From assembly GCA_023614405.1 (NCBI GenBank), contig JAJUPC010000234.1, forward strand, positions 462,060 to 526,059: a stretch of 64,000 bases of DNA. Reading direction: 5' to 3'. The notes under the pieces are model-generated. The model made no database searches. It was not told where the DNA came from and worked only from the letters and a program-made list of their open reading frames with translations. Shown here piece by piece: positions 15,480-25,726 of this stretch (within the stretch, counting starts at the first letter, position 1; the number at the start of each line of letters is the position of its first letter). The position numbers were made by a program, and so were the translations under genes. The DNA comes from Avena insularis. Taxonomy: Eukaryota > Streptophyta > Magnoliopsida > Poales > Poaceae.

Positions 15480-16477
15480 TGGTATGTGAAAAGAACAGTC
15501 AAGAAATGACTCCAGTTGTTGTTAGTAAAAAGAACAAACATGCAATGACACTGGTGGATCTATAGGTGGATTGTGAAAAGAACACAAATGCAATGACACT
15601 GGTGGGTCCATATGTGGTATGTGAAAAGAACACACATTTCAATGACTCTACTTGTTGTTTGTAAAAAGAACACACATGCAATGAAACTGGTGGATCCATA
15701 GGTGGTCTCTGAAGAGAACACACATACAATGACACTGGTGGATCCATATGTGGTATGTGAAAAGAATACACATGCAATGACACTGGTTGTTGTTAGTAAA
15801 AAGAGCACACATGCAATGACACTGGTGGATGCATGTGTGGTCTCTAAAGAGAACATACATTTCAGTGACTCTTGTTGTTAGTAAAAAGACACACATGCAA
15901 TGACACTGGTGGATCCATGTGTGGTCTCTAAAGAGATCACACATTTCAATGACACTGGTGGATCCATATGTGGTATGTGAAAAGAACAGTCATGAAATGA
16001 CTCCAGTTGTTGTTAGTAAAAAGAACACACATGCAATGACACTGGTGGATCCATAGGTGGATTGTGAAAAGAACACAAATGCAATGACACTGGTGGATCC
16101 ATATGTGGTATGTGAAAAGAACACACATGCAATGACTCTGGTTGTTGTTAGTAAATAGAACACACATGCAATGACACTGGTGGATCCATAGGTGGATTGT
16201 GAAAAGAACACACATGCAATGACACTAGTGGATCCATAGGTGGTATGTGAAAAGAACACACATTTCAATGACTCTAGTTGTTGTTAGTAAAAAGAACACA
16301 CATGCAATGACACTGATGGATCCATAGTTGGATTGTGAAAAGAGCACACATGCAATGACTCTGCTGTTGTTAGTAAAAAGAACACACATGCAATGACACT
16401 GGTGGATCCATAGGTGGATTGTGAAAAGAACACACATGCAATAACACAGGTGGATCCATAGGTGGTATGTGAAAAGA
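15480..16477 (+). repeat. About 1-kb satellite segment duplicated at 17611-18608 (copy 1)
   Basis: This stretch is reproduced almost base for base 2131 bp downstream. Shared private variants include the AGTCAAGAAATGACTCCAG short subunit, AACAAACATGC, a GTTTGTAAAAAG short subunit, the GGATGCATGTGTGG variant, and the CTCTGCTGTTGTTAG short subunit near 16360. Outside these limits the two copies fall back to ordinary inter-subunit similarity. The identity of private variants points to a recent segmental duplication within the array. Confidence 0.85.
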
Positions 16478-17610
16478 ACACACATGCAATGACTCTGGTT
16501 GTTGTTAGTAAATAGAACACACATGCAATGACACTGGTGGATCCATAGGTGGATTGTGAAAAGAACACACATGCAATGACACTGGTGGATCCATATGTGG
16601 TATGTGAAAAGAACACACATTTAAATGACTCTGGTTGTTGTTAGTAAAAAGAACACACATGCAATGACACTGGTGGATCCATAGCTTGATTGTGAAAAGA
16701 GCAGACATGCAATGACTCTGGTTGTTGTTAGTAAAAAGAACACACATGCAATGACACTGGTGGATCCATAGGTGGATTGTGAAAAGAACACACATGCAAT
16801 GACACTGGTGGATCCATAGGTGGTATGTGAAAAGAACACACATTTCAATGACTCTAGTTGTTGTTAGTAAAAAGAACACACATGCAATGACACTGGTGGA
16901 TCCATAGGTGGATTGTGAAAAGAACACACATGCAATGACACTGGTGGGTCCATATGTGGTATGTGAAAAGAACACACATGCAATGACTCTGGTTGTTGTT
17001 AGTAAAAAGAACACACATGCAATGACACTGGTGGATTGTGAAAAGAACACACATGCATTGACACTGGTGGATCCACAGGTGGTATGTGAAAAGAACACAC
17101 ATTTTAATGACTCTGGTTGTTGTTAGTAAAAAGAACACACATGCAATGACACTGGTGGATCCATCGGTGGATTGTGAAAATAGCACACATGCAATGACAC
17201 TGTGGATCCATATGTGGTATGTGAAAAGAACACACATGCAATGACTCTAGTTGTTGTTAGTAAAAAGAACACACATGCAATGACATTGGTGGATCCATGT
17301 GTGGTCTCTGAAGAACACACATTTCAATGACACTGGATCCATATGTGGTATGTGAAAAAAACAATATGAAATGCTATGTTGTTAGTAAAAAGAACACACA
17401 TGCAATGACACTGGTGGATTCATAGGTGGATTGTGAAAAGAACACACATGCAATGACACTGGTGGATCCATATGTGGTATGCGAAAAGAACACACATGCA
17501 ATGACTCTGGTTGTTGTTAGTAAAAAGATCACACATGCAATGACACTGGTGGATCCATGTGTGGTCTCTAAAGAGAACACACATTTCAATGACAAGTGTG
17601 GATCCATATG

Positions 17611-18608
17611 TGGTATGTGAAAAGAAGAGTCAAGAAATGACTCCAGTTGTTGTTAGTAAAAAGAACAAACATGCAATGACACTGGTGGATCTATAGGTGG
17701 ATTGTGAAAAGAACACAAATGCAATGACACTGGTGGGTCCATATGTGGTATGTGAAAAGAACACACATTTCAATGACTCTACTTGTTGTTTGTAAAAAGA
17801 ACACACATGCAATGAAACTGGTGGATCCATAGGTGGTCTCTGAAGAGAACACACATACAATGACACTGGTGGATCCATATGTGGTATGTGAAAAGAATAC
17901 ACATGCAATGACACTGGTTGTTGTTAGTAAAAAGAGCACACATGCAATGACACTGGTGGATGCATGTGTGGTCTCTAAAGAGAACATACATTTCAATGAC
18001 TCTTGTTGTTAGTAAAAAGACACACATGCAATGACACTGGTGGATCCATGTGTGGTCTCTAAAGAGATCACACATTTCAATGACACTGGTGGATCCATAT
18101 GTGGTATGTGAAAAGAACAGTCATGAAATGACTCCAGTTGTTGTTAGTAAAAAGAACACACATGCAATGACACTGGTGGATCCATAGGTGGATTGTGAAA
18201 AGAACACAAATGCAATGACACTGGTGGATCCATATGTGGTATGTGAAAAGAACACACATGCAATGACTCTGGTTGTTGTTAGTAAATAGAACACACATGC
18301 AATGACACTGGTGGATCCATAGGTGGATTGTGAAAAGAACACACATGCAATGACACTAGTGGATCCATAGGTGGTATGTGAAAAGAACACACATTTCAAT
18401 GACTCTGGTTGTTGTTAGTAAAAAGAACACACATGCAATGACACTGATGGATCCATAGTTGGATTATGAAAAGAGCACACATGCAATGACTCTGCTGTTG
18501 TTAGTAAAAAGAACACACATGCAATGACACTGGTGGATCCATAGGTGGATTGTGAAAAGAACACACATGCAATAACACAGGTGGATCCATAGGTGGTATG
18601 TGAAAAGA
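17611..18608 (+). repeat. About 1-kb satellite segment duplicated from 15480-16477 (copy 2)
   Basis: This is the second copy of the segment described at 15480-16477, offset by 2131 bp. I see only scattered substitutions between the copies, for example GAACAGTCAAG versus GAAGAGTCAAG at the left end and TCTCTAAAGAGAACATACATTT followed by CAGTG versus CAATG. A diverged relative of the GTTTGTAAAAA block also occurs near 409-720, 4485-4780 and 33800-33900. Confidence 0.85.
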
Positions 18609-19830
18609 ACCCACATTTCAATGAGTCTGGTTGTTGTTAGTAAAAAGAACACACATGCAATTACACTGGTGGATCCATAGGTGGATTGTGAAAAGAGCAA
18701 ACATGCAATGACCCTAGTGGATCCATATGTGGTATGTGAAAAGAACAGACAAGCAATGACTCCAGTTGTTGTTAGTAAAAAGAACACACATGTAATGACA
18801 CTGGTGGATCCATGTGTGGTCTTTAAAGAGAACACACATTTCAATGACTCTAGTTGTTGTTAGTAAAAAGAACACACATGCAATGACACTGGTGGATCCA
18901 TAGGTGGATTGTGAAAAGAACACACATGCAATGACACTGGTGGGTCCATATGTGGTATGTGAAAAGAACACACATGCAATGACTCTGGTTGTTGTTAGTA
19001 AAAAGAACACACATGCAATGACACTGGTGGATCCATAGGTGGATTGTGAAAAGAACACACATGCAATGACACCGGTGGATCCATATGTGGTATGTGAAAA
19101 GAACACACACATGCAATGACTCTAGTTGTTGTTAGTAAAAGAACACACATGTAATGACACTGGTGGATCCATGTGTGGTCTTTGAAGAGAACACACATGC
19201 AATGACAGGTGGATCCATAGAAAAGAACACACATTTCAATGACTCTAGTTGTTGTTAGTAAAAAGAACACACATGCAATGACACTGGTGGATCCATAGGT
19301 GGATTGTGAAAAGAACACACATGCAATGACACTGGTGGATCCATATGTGGTATGTGAAAAGAACACATGCAATGACTCTGGTTGTTGTTAGTAAAAAGAA
19401 CACACATGCAATGACACTAGTGGATCCATGTGTGGTATGTGAAAAGAACACACATTTCACAGTTGTTGTTAGTAAAAAGAACACACATGCAATGACACTG
19501 GTGGATCCATAGGTGGATTGTGAAAAGAGCACACATGCAATGACACTGGTGGATCCATATGTGGTATGTGAAAAGAACACACATGCAATGACTCTAGTTG
19601 TTGTTAGTAAAAAGAACACACATGCAATGACATTGGTGGATCCATGTGTGGTCTCTGAAGAGAACACACATTTCAATGACACTGGTGGATCCATATGTGG
19701 TATGCGAAAAGAACACACATGCAATGACTCTGGTTGTTGTTAGTAAAAAGATCACACATGCAATGACACTGGTGGATCCATGTGTGGTCTCTGAAGAGAA
19801 CAGACATGCAATGACACTGGTGGATCCATA

Positions 19831-19835
19831 GGTGG
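19831..19835. repeat. Target-site duplication, left copy (GGTGG)
   Basis: GGTGG directly precedes the LTR start TGTCACATCCC and is repeated at 29250-29254 directly after the LTR end TTTACA. Removing the element and one GGTGG restores an ordinary ATAGGTGGTATGTGAAAA satellite subunit, which confirms the insertion point. Confidence 0.95.
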
Positions 19836-22800
19836 TGTCACATCCCAAAATTTTCCAAATTTTGAGATGTGAAAATTTTAAACAAAATGAAGAACCAAGT
19901 TCTTCATAATTCAGAAGGAACAAAAACTTTTGGAACATTTAATATAATGCCTCCAAAACCCAAGCCAAATAAAATGGTTTTTGTTTGTGAAGTGGTGTGC
20001 ATGTTCTAAAATCCCAATTCATGAAGCATGCATGAGCATCTTGCCTTGGTTGCATTTTAAAAACCTAAGAGAAGTGAAAAATATCTCAAACCCTAAAACT
20101 CTAATTAGTTGTTAACACTAAGAACAACACAATACTATGGATATACTCCATATTTATATTACACAAAATAACTCCTATGAGGGCTAAAAAGATAAAGGAT
20201 AAAATAATAAAACAATAGAAATTGGTTTCATCCAATTTGGAGCCATGGATAGAAAGATATGAATTATTTTGAGAAAATATTTAATAAAGGCAATATTAAC
20301 TATTAAAGCCAAAGTGAATAAATTTGGTTAGAAAATTTTGAGTTAGAAAGTAAATGTGTTCTATAATGCCCTAAAAACCTATTTTTTACAAAAACCTAAT
20401 AATGATTCAAATTGGATCATTTAATCAAAAGTTATTTAAGAAAACAGAAAAAGAAAAAGAAAAAAATGGAGAAAAAATAAACAAGCAACTGACCCTTCGC
20501 CTTTTCGCAAAACCAGCCCACCCATCTCTCCTCTCCCCTGCTTTCCTTACTCACCTTACCCCTCTCACTTACAGACCGACCCCACCTCCACGTCACCTCC
20601 ACCTCACCTTCTTCCACCGCGGGGACGAACAACCCTCTCCCTCCCCGGCCGTTTCTGTGTCGATTCAGTTCGATTAAATTCGAGCGTTTCTGTGGATTAC
20701 TCTCCACTCCGACGACGCTCTCTTAATTCTCACCCCTCCTCTCAGTTTTCCCCTCAGACACCACCACCAGAGAGCCCCCAGGCCCTCCGAATTCGACCTC
20801 GAACCACTGCGGCCACCGACGAGCTCGGCGAAGATTCTGGCGAGAACCGACAACCCCACGCCCCCTCTCTGTCCTAAAGCTTCGCCATGCTCTGGCGCAT
20901 CTACTGACGCTTTCCCGTGATTTTTCTGTGCCTAGGTCGTCGCCACGGTCGCCACCGTAGTCACCCTCTGCCACCGTCGTTCACCGGCAATTTCCGGCGA
21001 GACGCAGGTTCCCGCCGCCCTACCTTGGCCACCGCAACCTTCTACACGAACTGGCGCACCTCCCTGATGCCTTGTTTTGCGCCGAGCCCAGTCAACGACA
21101 CCGTCTCGAGACACGAGCTCCGTCGCTGCAAGTACTCGCGAGAATCCTGGCGAATCTGAACGCCCCTCCCTCCACCACGACCACCATCGAGATCACCGAG
21201 ACCACCACGAACCCTCGGTAAGATCGCTGCTTCCCCTCACCCTCTAGAATCGCCGGAGCACCACCCGTCTGACGCGTCGCCACCGCACGCAGAGGACCAG
21301 CGCCAGTCCGTGGCCAAGCACTGAGATCCGTTGGATCTAGATTCTAGGGCTGAGATTAGATCACTAATCGAACGGGTACCGATTAATCTGGATCACCCCT
21401 TGCCACTTAAAATCCAAGGGCCCGCAACAGCCAATCCGTCCGAACCGGTACGAGCCAATCAGAGCACGCCACGTAGGCCTGAGCGTCTGTTTAAATTAGA
21501 AAATAGACAGAATAATTGTTAAACTTAGAAATTCAATAACTTTTGATCCACAAATCATAAAAATACAAATTTGGTGTCTATGGATTCAGAAAAATGAGAG
21601 CTTCACTGCTGAGGCCTTATTTCACCCTTTAGCTTCTGTAAAATAGAAGTTTTAGGCAGAACCTTTTTAGGAGTATTTTAACCATAAAAATTGTTTTGTA
21701 AATTATTTTTGGGTGAATCTTTTTGCTATGGATTGCAAATTGAACCCTCTGTCCAGTAAGACCAAAGTATAGATTTGGTTGACTATACCTAATAGTATGG
21801 AAATTATTTAGTGAGTTTGGCCTTTCTAAATGATAGAAATTATTGCTAATTGTTACAATTGCACAAATGGTTGCATTTGTAACCTTGCAATTATAATTTG
21901 TTCATAAAACACTTAGTGATGTTCAAAACCTTTGTTATAACAATTGGAACAATAAAATTGCCATCTTGCATGCTTGCATATTTTGCATGATTTTTGTATT
22001 GCCATTGGTATTGATCTTGTGCATGTTTTGTCTTGGTTGTTTTGTTTGATAGATTGTGTGGATTGTTCAGTATGTTACTGCAAAGAGTGTACCAACACCA
22101 CCAACTACTAAGGCAAGTGACACTATCATCCATGTCCTACTATTTTTCATTACACTTAGTGGATTTTTGTAGTATGCATGATAGGACTACTATGATACTA
22201 TGCTATGCTATATCCTATTAGGATATCCTTTATATATCCCTTAGTGGAAATACTGTAGTTGTACTATGCTTAGCCCTACTATAGATTCAGGGTGGAATAT
22301 ACCATATTGTGATTATATGAAGTGTTGGAAAAATATATGTTTTGTATAATAAAACAAGTACTCAATGAATCACCTGGGTGGAATGTGGATACTCAGTTGA
22401 GAATAAGGTGGCAACGAAGGGAACCATGTCTATGGCTATCTCTTTCGTGTGTGCACTAGGAGAACACCACCCAGGAACTTAGAGATTGAACATGTTTCTC
22501 GTATAGTGGCTTTCGTGTACAGCCACATGCCAAATGGGCTCTGACCTAGTCAATTACATAGTGGGAGACCCATGCATTGGTACCTCTTCAGGTTAACTGG
22601 AATTATGCATTGGAGGTTTATCCTTGCATTGGTGCCTGGTAGATGTGCTGGAATTATGTATTGGGGGGACTTCTATGGAAAGACTTTGTCACATTCTCGA
22701 TCTGCCGGTACTCCATCTTGGTGAGTACTAATCCAGTGGCCACTGGTGGCGTCAAGACGAGACTGTGTCTCGTGGGTAAAGTGTACAACTTCTGCAGAAG

Positions 22801-23444
22801 ATTAAATTCTAAGTACTTAGCCATGTCCCCGGTTATGGACAACTCTGAGCAACTAAGGCCTGAAGCTATGGAAGATCTCGACATTCTAATTTCTCAAAGT
22901 AAAACTTGATGGTGACAACAAGAGAGTAGAAGAACTTGGAGTTTGCCAAGGAGTTCAGAAAGTTATTGAAAGATCAAAATTATTTTTGCAAACATAGGAT
23001 AAAACCATATTGCTTTCTGCAAATGAGCCTAAGATCTACTTAGCCAAATATGCATATAGTGATAGTCCAACTTATATTCACCAACTTGTGACACTTGCCA
23101 ATACATTCAAAGTATTGACCCTTTGTGGCTGCAACCTATCATGTTGCAAGTTATTCTATTGATGAGTATGGATTGATGATAGAGGTTATGAGTCTACACC
23201 CAACATGTTTGCCTGTGGCACATGAAGATGAAGGACTCCATGCTTTACTTGTATTCTGCTGCTTTGTAATAAGATAGCCTATGGCTATGAGTTTGTAATA
23301 AAGTATTTATATTCTGGATCATGCGATGTAATATGACCTTTGTATCCTGATATTACATCTTAAACTGTGGGTGCTAGCTATTCGATCCAGAGACTAGCAC
23401 TGTAATCATAGGGATTCAAACCAAGCCAGGTTTGGGTCTTTACA
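19836..23444 (+). repeat. 5' LTR of the gypsy-type element
   Basis: The LTR is 3609 bp, from TGTCACATCCC to TTTACA. It is AT-rich at both ends, with a sharply GC-rich, pyrimidine-biased block at roughly 20500-21480. Near 23297-23320 there is AATAAA followed by TATTTATATT, which could be a polyadenylation or TATA-type signal; I cannot place the transcription start. Compared with the 3' LTR it is 86 bp longer. The extra sequence includes about 35 bp after GTGAGTACT (near 22738) and a GATC-rich stretch near 21320-21355. Short open frames in it, such as 20402-20677 and 22643-22909, show no protein-like features and I do not call them genes. Confidence 0.93.
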
Positions 23445-23446
23445 GA

Positions 23447-23460
23447 TGGTATCAGAGCAC
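23447..23460 (+). other. Primer binding site of the gypsy-type element
   Basis: TGGTATCAGAGCAC lies two bases after the LTR end. It matches the sequence complementary to the 3' end of plant initiator methionine tRNA, the usual minus-strand primer for gypsy and copia elements. It is intact, unlike the primer site of the copia element in this window. Confidence 0.92.
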
Positions 23461-23633
23461 TGTGTTGCCTGTAGGTTAGTAACCCTAGGAATTGAACAAA
23501 CCCCTTATTAGGAATGAACTTATGTTTTTATACTTATTAGATTTTCTCGTATACCTTGATCATTCTTTACTGAGTCTCTTCTCCTTGAAACCTGTAGAGG
23601 ACCAGCCTTTGCTTTTTTCCAAGGACTTTGAAG

Positions 23634-24188
23634 ATGGATTATGCCAACAAGGAGATCAAGATACAAGTTGTGACAACTCCTCGAGCTTGCAAAATATGTG
23701 GAGAAGTAGGCCACACCTCTAAGGAGCATCAAGATCAATGTCCCTTTTGTGATCACAACCATCCAGTTGAAGAATGTCCCACATCTCAAGTTACTTGTTA
23801 CCTATGTGAAGGAACCAACCACATTCCTGCCAAGTGCCATCTCGACGTCATAGTGCAACAAGTGAAAGAACAAGTCAAGGATGGAATGTATCAAGCTCTT
23901 AGGAAGAGAGAAGAAAACCTTAGCCATATCCCCTGCTCCAAATGCAAGAAAGAAGGACACAATATCAATGAATGCCCAGAGAAGGAAGTTCAAGAAAACC
24001 ACAACAACACTTCAAGAAAAAGTACTCGAGACATGACAAAAGTGTTTTGCCATCGCTGCCGGAAGATAGGACACTTCACCGATGATTGCCGAACTCGAAA
24101 GAGAGCTCCCATCGACAATCATCATAGTAACCATGAGACATTAGATTGCCTACCAATTATCATGTTCGAGTTATCGATATCGTGTTAG
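23634..24188 (+). CDS. Multi-zinc-knuckle protein ORF upstream of gag (184 aa)
   Basis: This intact ORF lies between the primer site and gag. I start it at the ATG that begins MDYANKEIK; an upstream in-frame TTG is not needed. Three motifs match the retroviral zinc knuckle CX2CX4HX4C exactly: residues 55-68, 101-114 and 139-152. Two variant arrays sit at residues 19-36 (CX2CX4HX8C) and 36-48 (CX2CX3HX4C), sharing Cys36. The linkers are charged and lysine/glutamate-rich, and there is no signal peptide or membrane segment. Zinc knuckles of this kind bind single-stranded nucleic acid, so an RNA-packaging or nucleocapsid-like role is possible but is inference. The ORF is unbroken while the adjacent gag has several stops. 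It could also be a captured host CCHC gene fragment or a displaced gag C terminus. No promoter of its own is evident. Confidence 0.75.
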   Translation: MDYANKEIKIQVVTTPRACKICGEVGHTSKEHQDQCPFCDHNHPVEECPTSQVTCYLCEGTNHIPAKCHLDVIVQQVKEQVKDGMYQALRKREENLSHIPCSKCKKEGHNINECPEKEVQENHNNTSRKSTRDMTKVFCHRCRKIGHFTDDCRTRKRAPIDNHHSNHETLDCLPIIMFELSISC

Positions 24189-24403
24189 CATATGGATCAT
24201 GCCGACCTATGTGGTATGACCATACTAGGTTGCTTGTTTCAAGAAAACTTGTTGTTTTCTTCTATAATGAGATAAACTTAGAAGTTGCTAAGTGATTGGT
24301 TGCTTGATGAATGTTTCATTGAATTGGTTCGTTTTGGGTTGAGTGTGTTAGAACTCCCTTAGACCTATCTATCTATCATTACCTATCCTTATTAAACCAA
24401 CAG

Positions 24404-25516
24404 ATGCCTCCAAGACGCGCCAACGACCATGATAACAATGGAGACAACAACAACAATGAAAATGAGATGCAACAGATGATGACTGCATAGACTCAGCTAA
24501 TGCAGATGATGACACAATTCATGGCAACCATCAACAATCAGAATCAGAACAACAACAATAACAAGAACAATCCACCACCTCTGGATATGCTCACTAGATT
24601 TCTAAGGTTGAGACCTGCAAAGTTCTCTAGTACTTCTGATCCAATGGTAGCAGATGACTGGTTATGTTCAGTGAACAAAGACCTAGTGACCGTTGGATGC
24701 TCTGATGCTGAGAAAGTGAGATGTGCAGCGCACTTGCTTGAAGGCCCTGCAGCTACGTGGTGGGACAACTTTCAACTCACTCACCCCATTGAAGAAGTGA
24801 CTTGCGAAATATTTGAAGATGGTTTTTGCACTAATCATATCTCTTCAGGCATGATGAGCCTAAAGAAGAAGGAGTTTCACAACCTTAAATAGCGTCACTG
24901 CAGCATTGCTGAATATATTGAGGAATTCAACAATCTATCACGTTATGCCCCAGACGATACTGATACAGATGCTAAGAGGAAGGAAAATTTCTTAGATGGA
25001 CTGAATGATGAACTTTCCATGCAATTATCAGTTGCTTACGTTCCAACTTATCAATCACTGTGTGACAAAGCTAGAATTTTAGAGAGTAAGAAGGATAAAG
25101 TTGAGAACAGGAAGAGGAAGCATAGCTTTGACAAATATCACTTAGGATCATCACAGAAGATGCATTCATTTAGAAAGGACAATGGGGATTATGGATCACA
25201 TCAGCATGAAGGAAATGGACATAATCACCATCATCACCAAAATCACCACATCAATAATGGAAGTGGTAGTAACAATGGAGATAACCTTGGTCAGAACCAA
25301 CATAATGATCCCAAGAAGGACATTAGCCAGTTGTAGTGTTACAATTGTAAGCAACTTGGACACTTTGTAGCAAACTGTCCTGAGAAGAAGAAGAAGAATG
25401 AGAATGTTGGAGACTCTAATGGAAACAATTCCAATGTGACCCAGGAAGGACATGTGAACCACATCAACATGTATGGAACCCTTGAAGAACTAGATGGTGT
25501 GGATGGTAAGCTTTAG
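24404..25516 (+). pseudogene. gag: gag pseudogene of the gypsy-type element, four in-frame TAG codons
   Basis: The frame opens at an ATG with MPPRRAND and stays in register for 371 codons. It has an Asn/Gln-rich N-terminal stretch, a retrotransposon gag core with the WW motif at about residues 119-120, a histidine/asparagine-rich linker, and one CCHC knuckle (CYNCKQLGHFVANC) at residues 312-325. In-frame stops are TAG at codons 29 (24488), 163 (24890), 311 (25334) and 371 (25514). The last may be the natural end. I found no frameshift and no TAA or TGA in between. Protein similarity continues smoothly across each TAG, so these are point mutations rather than domain boundaries. Gag would form the particle and package RNA; as read here it cannot be made full length. 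No pol follows it. Confidence 0.88.
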
Positions 25517-25726
25517 CTAACTCAATCCAGTGGTATAAGAATCTCAAGATGGATAAATGTTAACAACCTTTGGATGTCAATCTTTTGGACCCTTAGCCAA
25601 GTGAATCAAATGCAACCCAACAAAGTTTCCTTTTAAGGGTGGTAGCACCCAAGTATCCTAAAACCCAACCTGTTCTTTCTAGCCTTCTCGAATCTCGGGA
25701 CGAGATTCCTTTTAAGGGTGGTAGTC
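25517..25726 (+). other. Gag-to-LTR remnant with duplicated polypurine-tract motif
   Basis: Only about 210 bp separate the gag stop from the 3' LTR, where an autonomous element would carry pol. The 19-bp motif TTCCTTTTAAGGGTGGTAG occurs twice, at 25627-25645 and 25706-25724, and the second copy abuts the LTR start. The bases before the second copy (TCGGGACGAGA) resemble the pol-end and purine-tract junction of Tekay-like chromoviruses. The segment therefore looks like the scar of a pol deletion or recombination. Which tract primed plus-strand synthesis cannot be read from sequence, but the position favours the second. Confidence 0.75.

Larger units (their letters stand above)
1..19835 (+). 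repeat. BamHI-rich satellite array, left part
   Basis: This is uninterrupted tandem satellite DNA in one orientation. The main subunit is 48 bp. It starts GAACACACATGCAATGACAC, passes through TGGTGGATCC and ends in one of four variants: ATAGGTGGATTGTGAAAA, ATATGTGGTATGTGAAAA, ATGTGTGGTCTCTGAAGA or ATAGGTGGTATGTGAAAA. It alternates with short subunits of 39 bp (GCAATGACTCCAG or GCAATGACTCTGG core) or 40 bp (TTTCAATGACTCTGG core) that share the tail GTTGTTGTTAGTAAAAA. Short and long subunits share their first half, so the short form looks like a truncated or recombined derivative. Subunit order varies, and the array starts before the window. The open frames it produces on both strands follow from low complexity and lengths divisible by three, so I annotate no gene here. 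I do not recognise the family by name. Confidence 0.97.

Noticed and set aside
62..19800. Many open frames of 60-283 codons on both strands of the satellite as protein genes
   Set aside because: They are translations of the tandem subunits and are open only because subunit lengths are 48 and 39 bp and stops are rare. Starts and stops shift with single-base indels, and there is no promoter, splice structure or unique domain.
20402..21522. Proline/arginine-rich open frames in the GC-rich part of the 5' gypsy LTR as a gene or gene fragment
   Set aside because: The frames overlap on both strands, are not preserved between the two LTRs because of indels, and show no domain. They are best explained by GC-rich LTR composition.
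22643..22909. 88-codon open frame in the 5' gypsy LTR
   Set aside because: The matching part of the 3' LTR carries a deletion that destroys the frame, and there is no recognisable motif.
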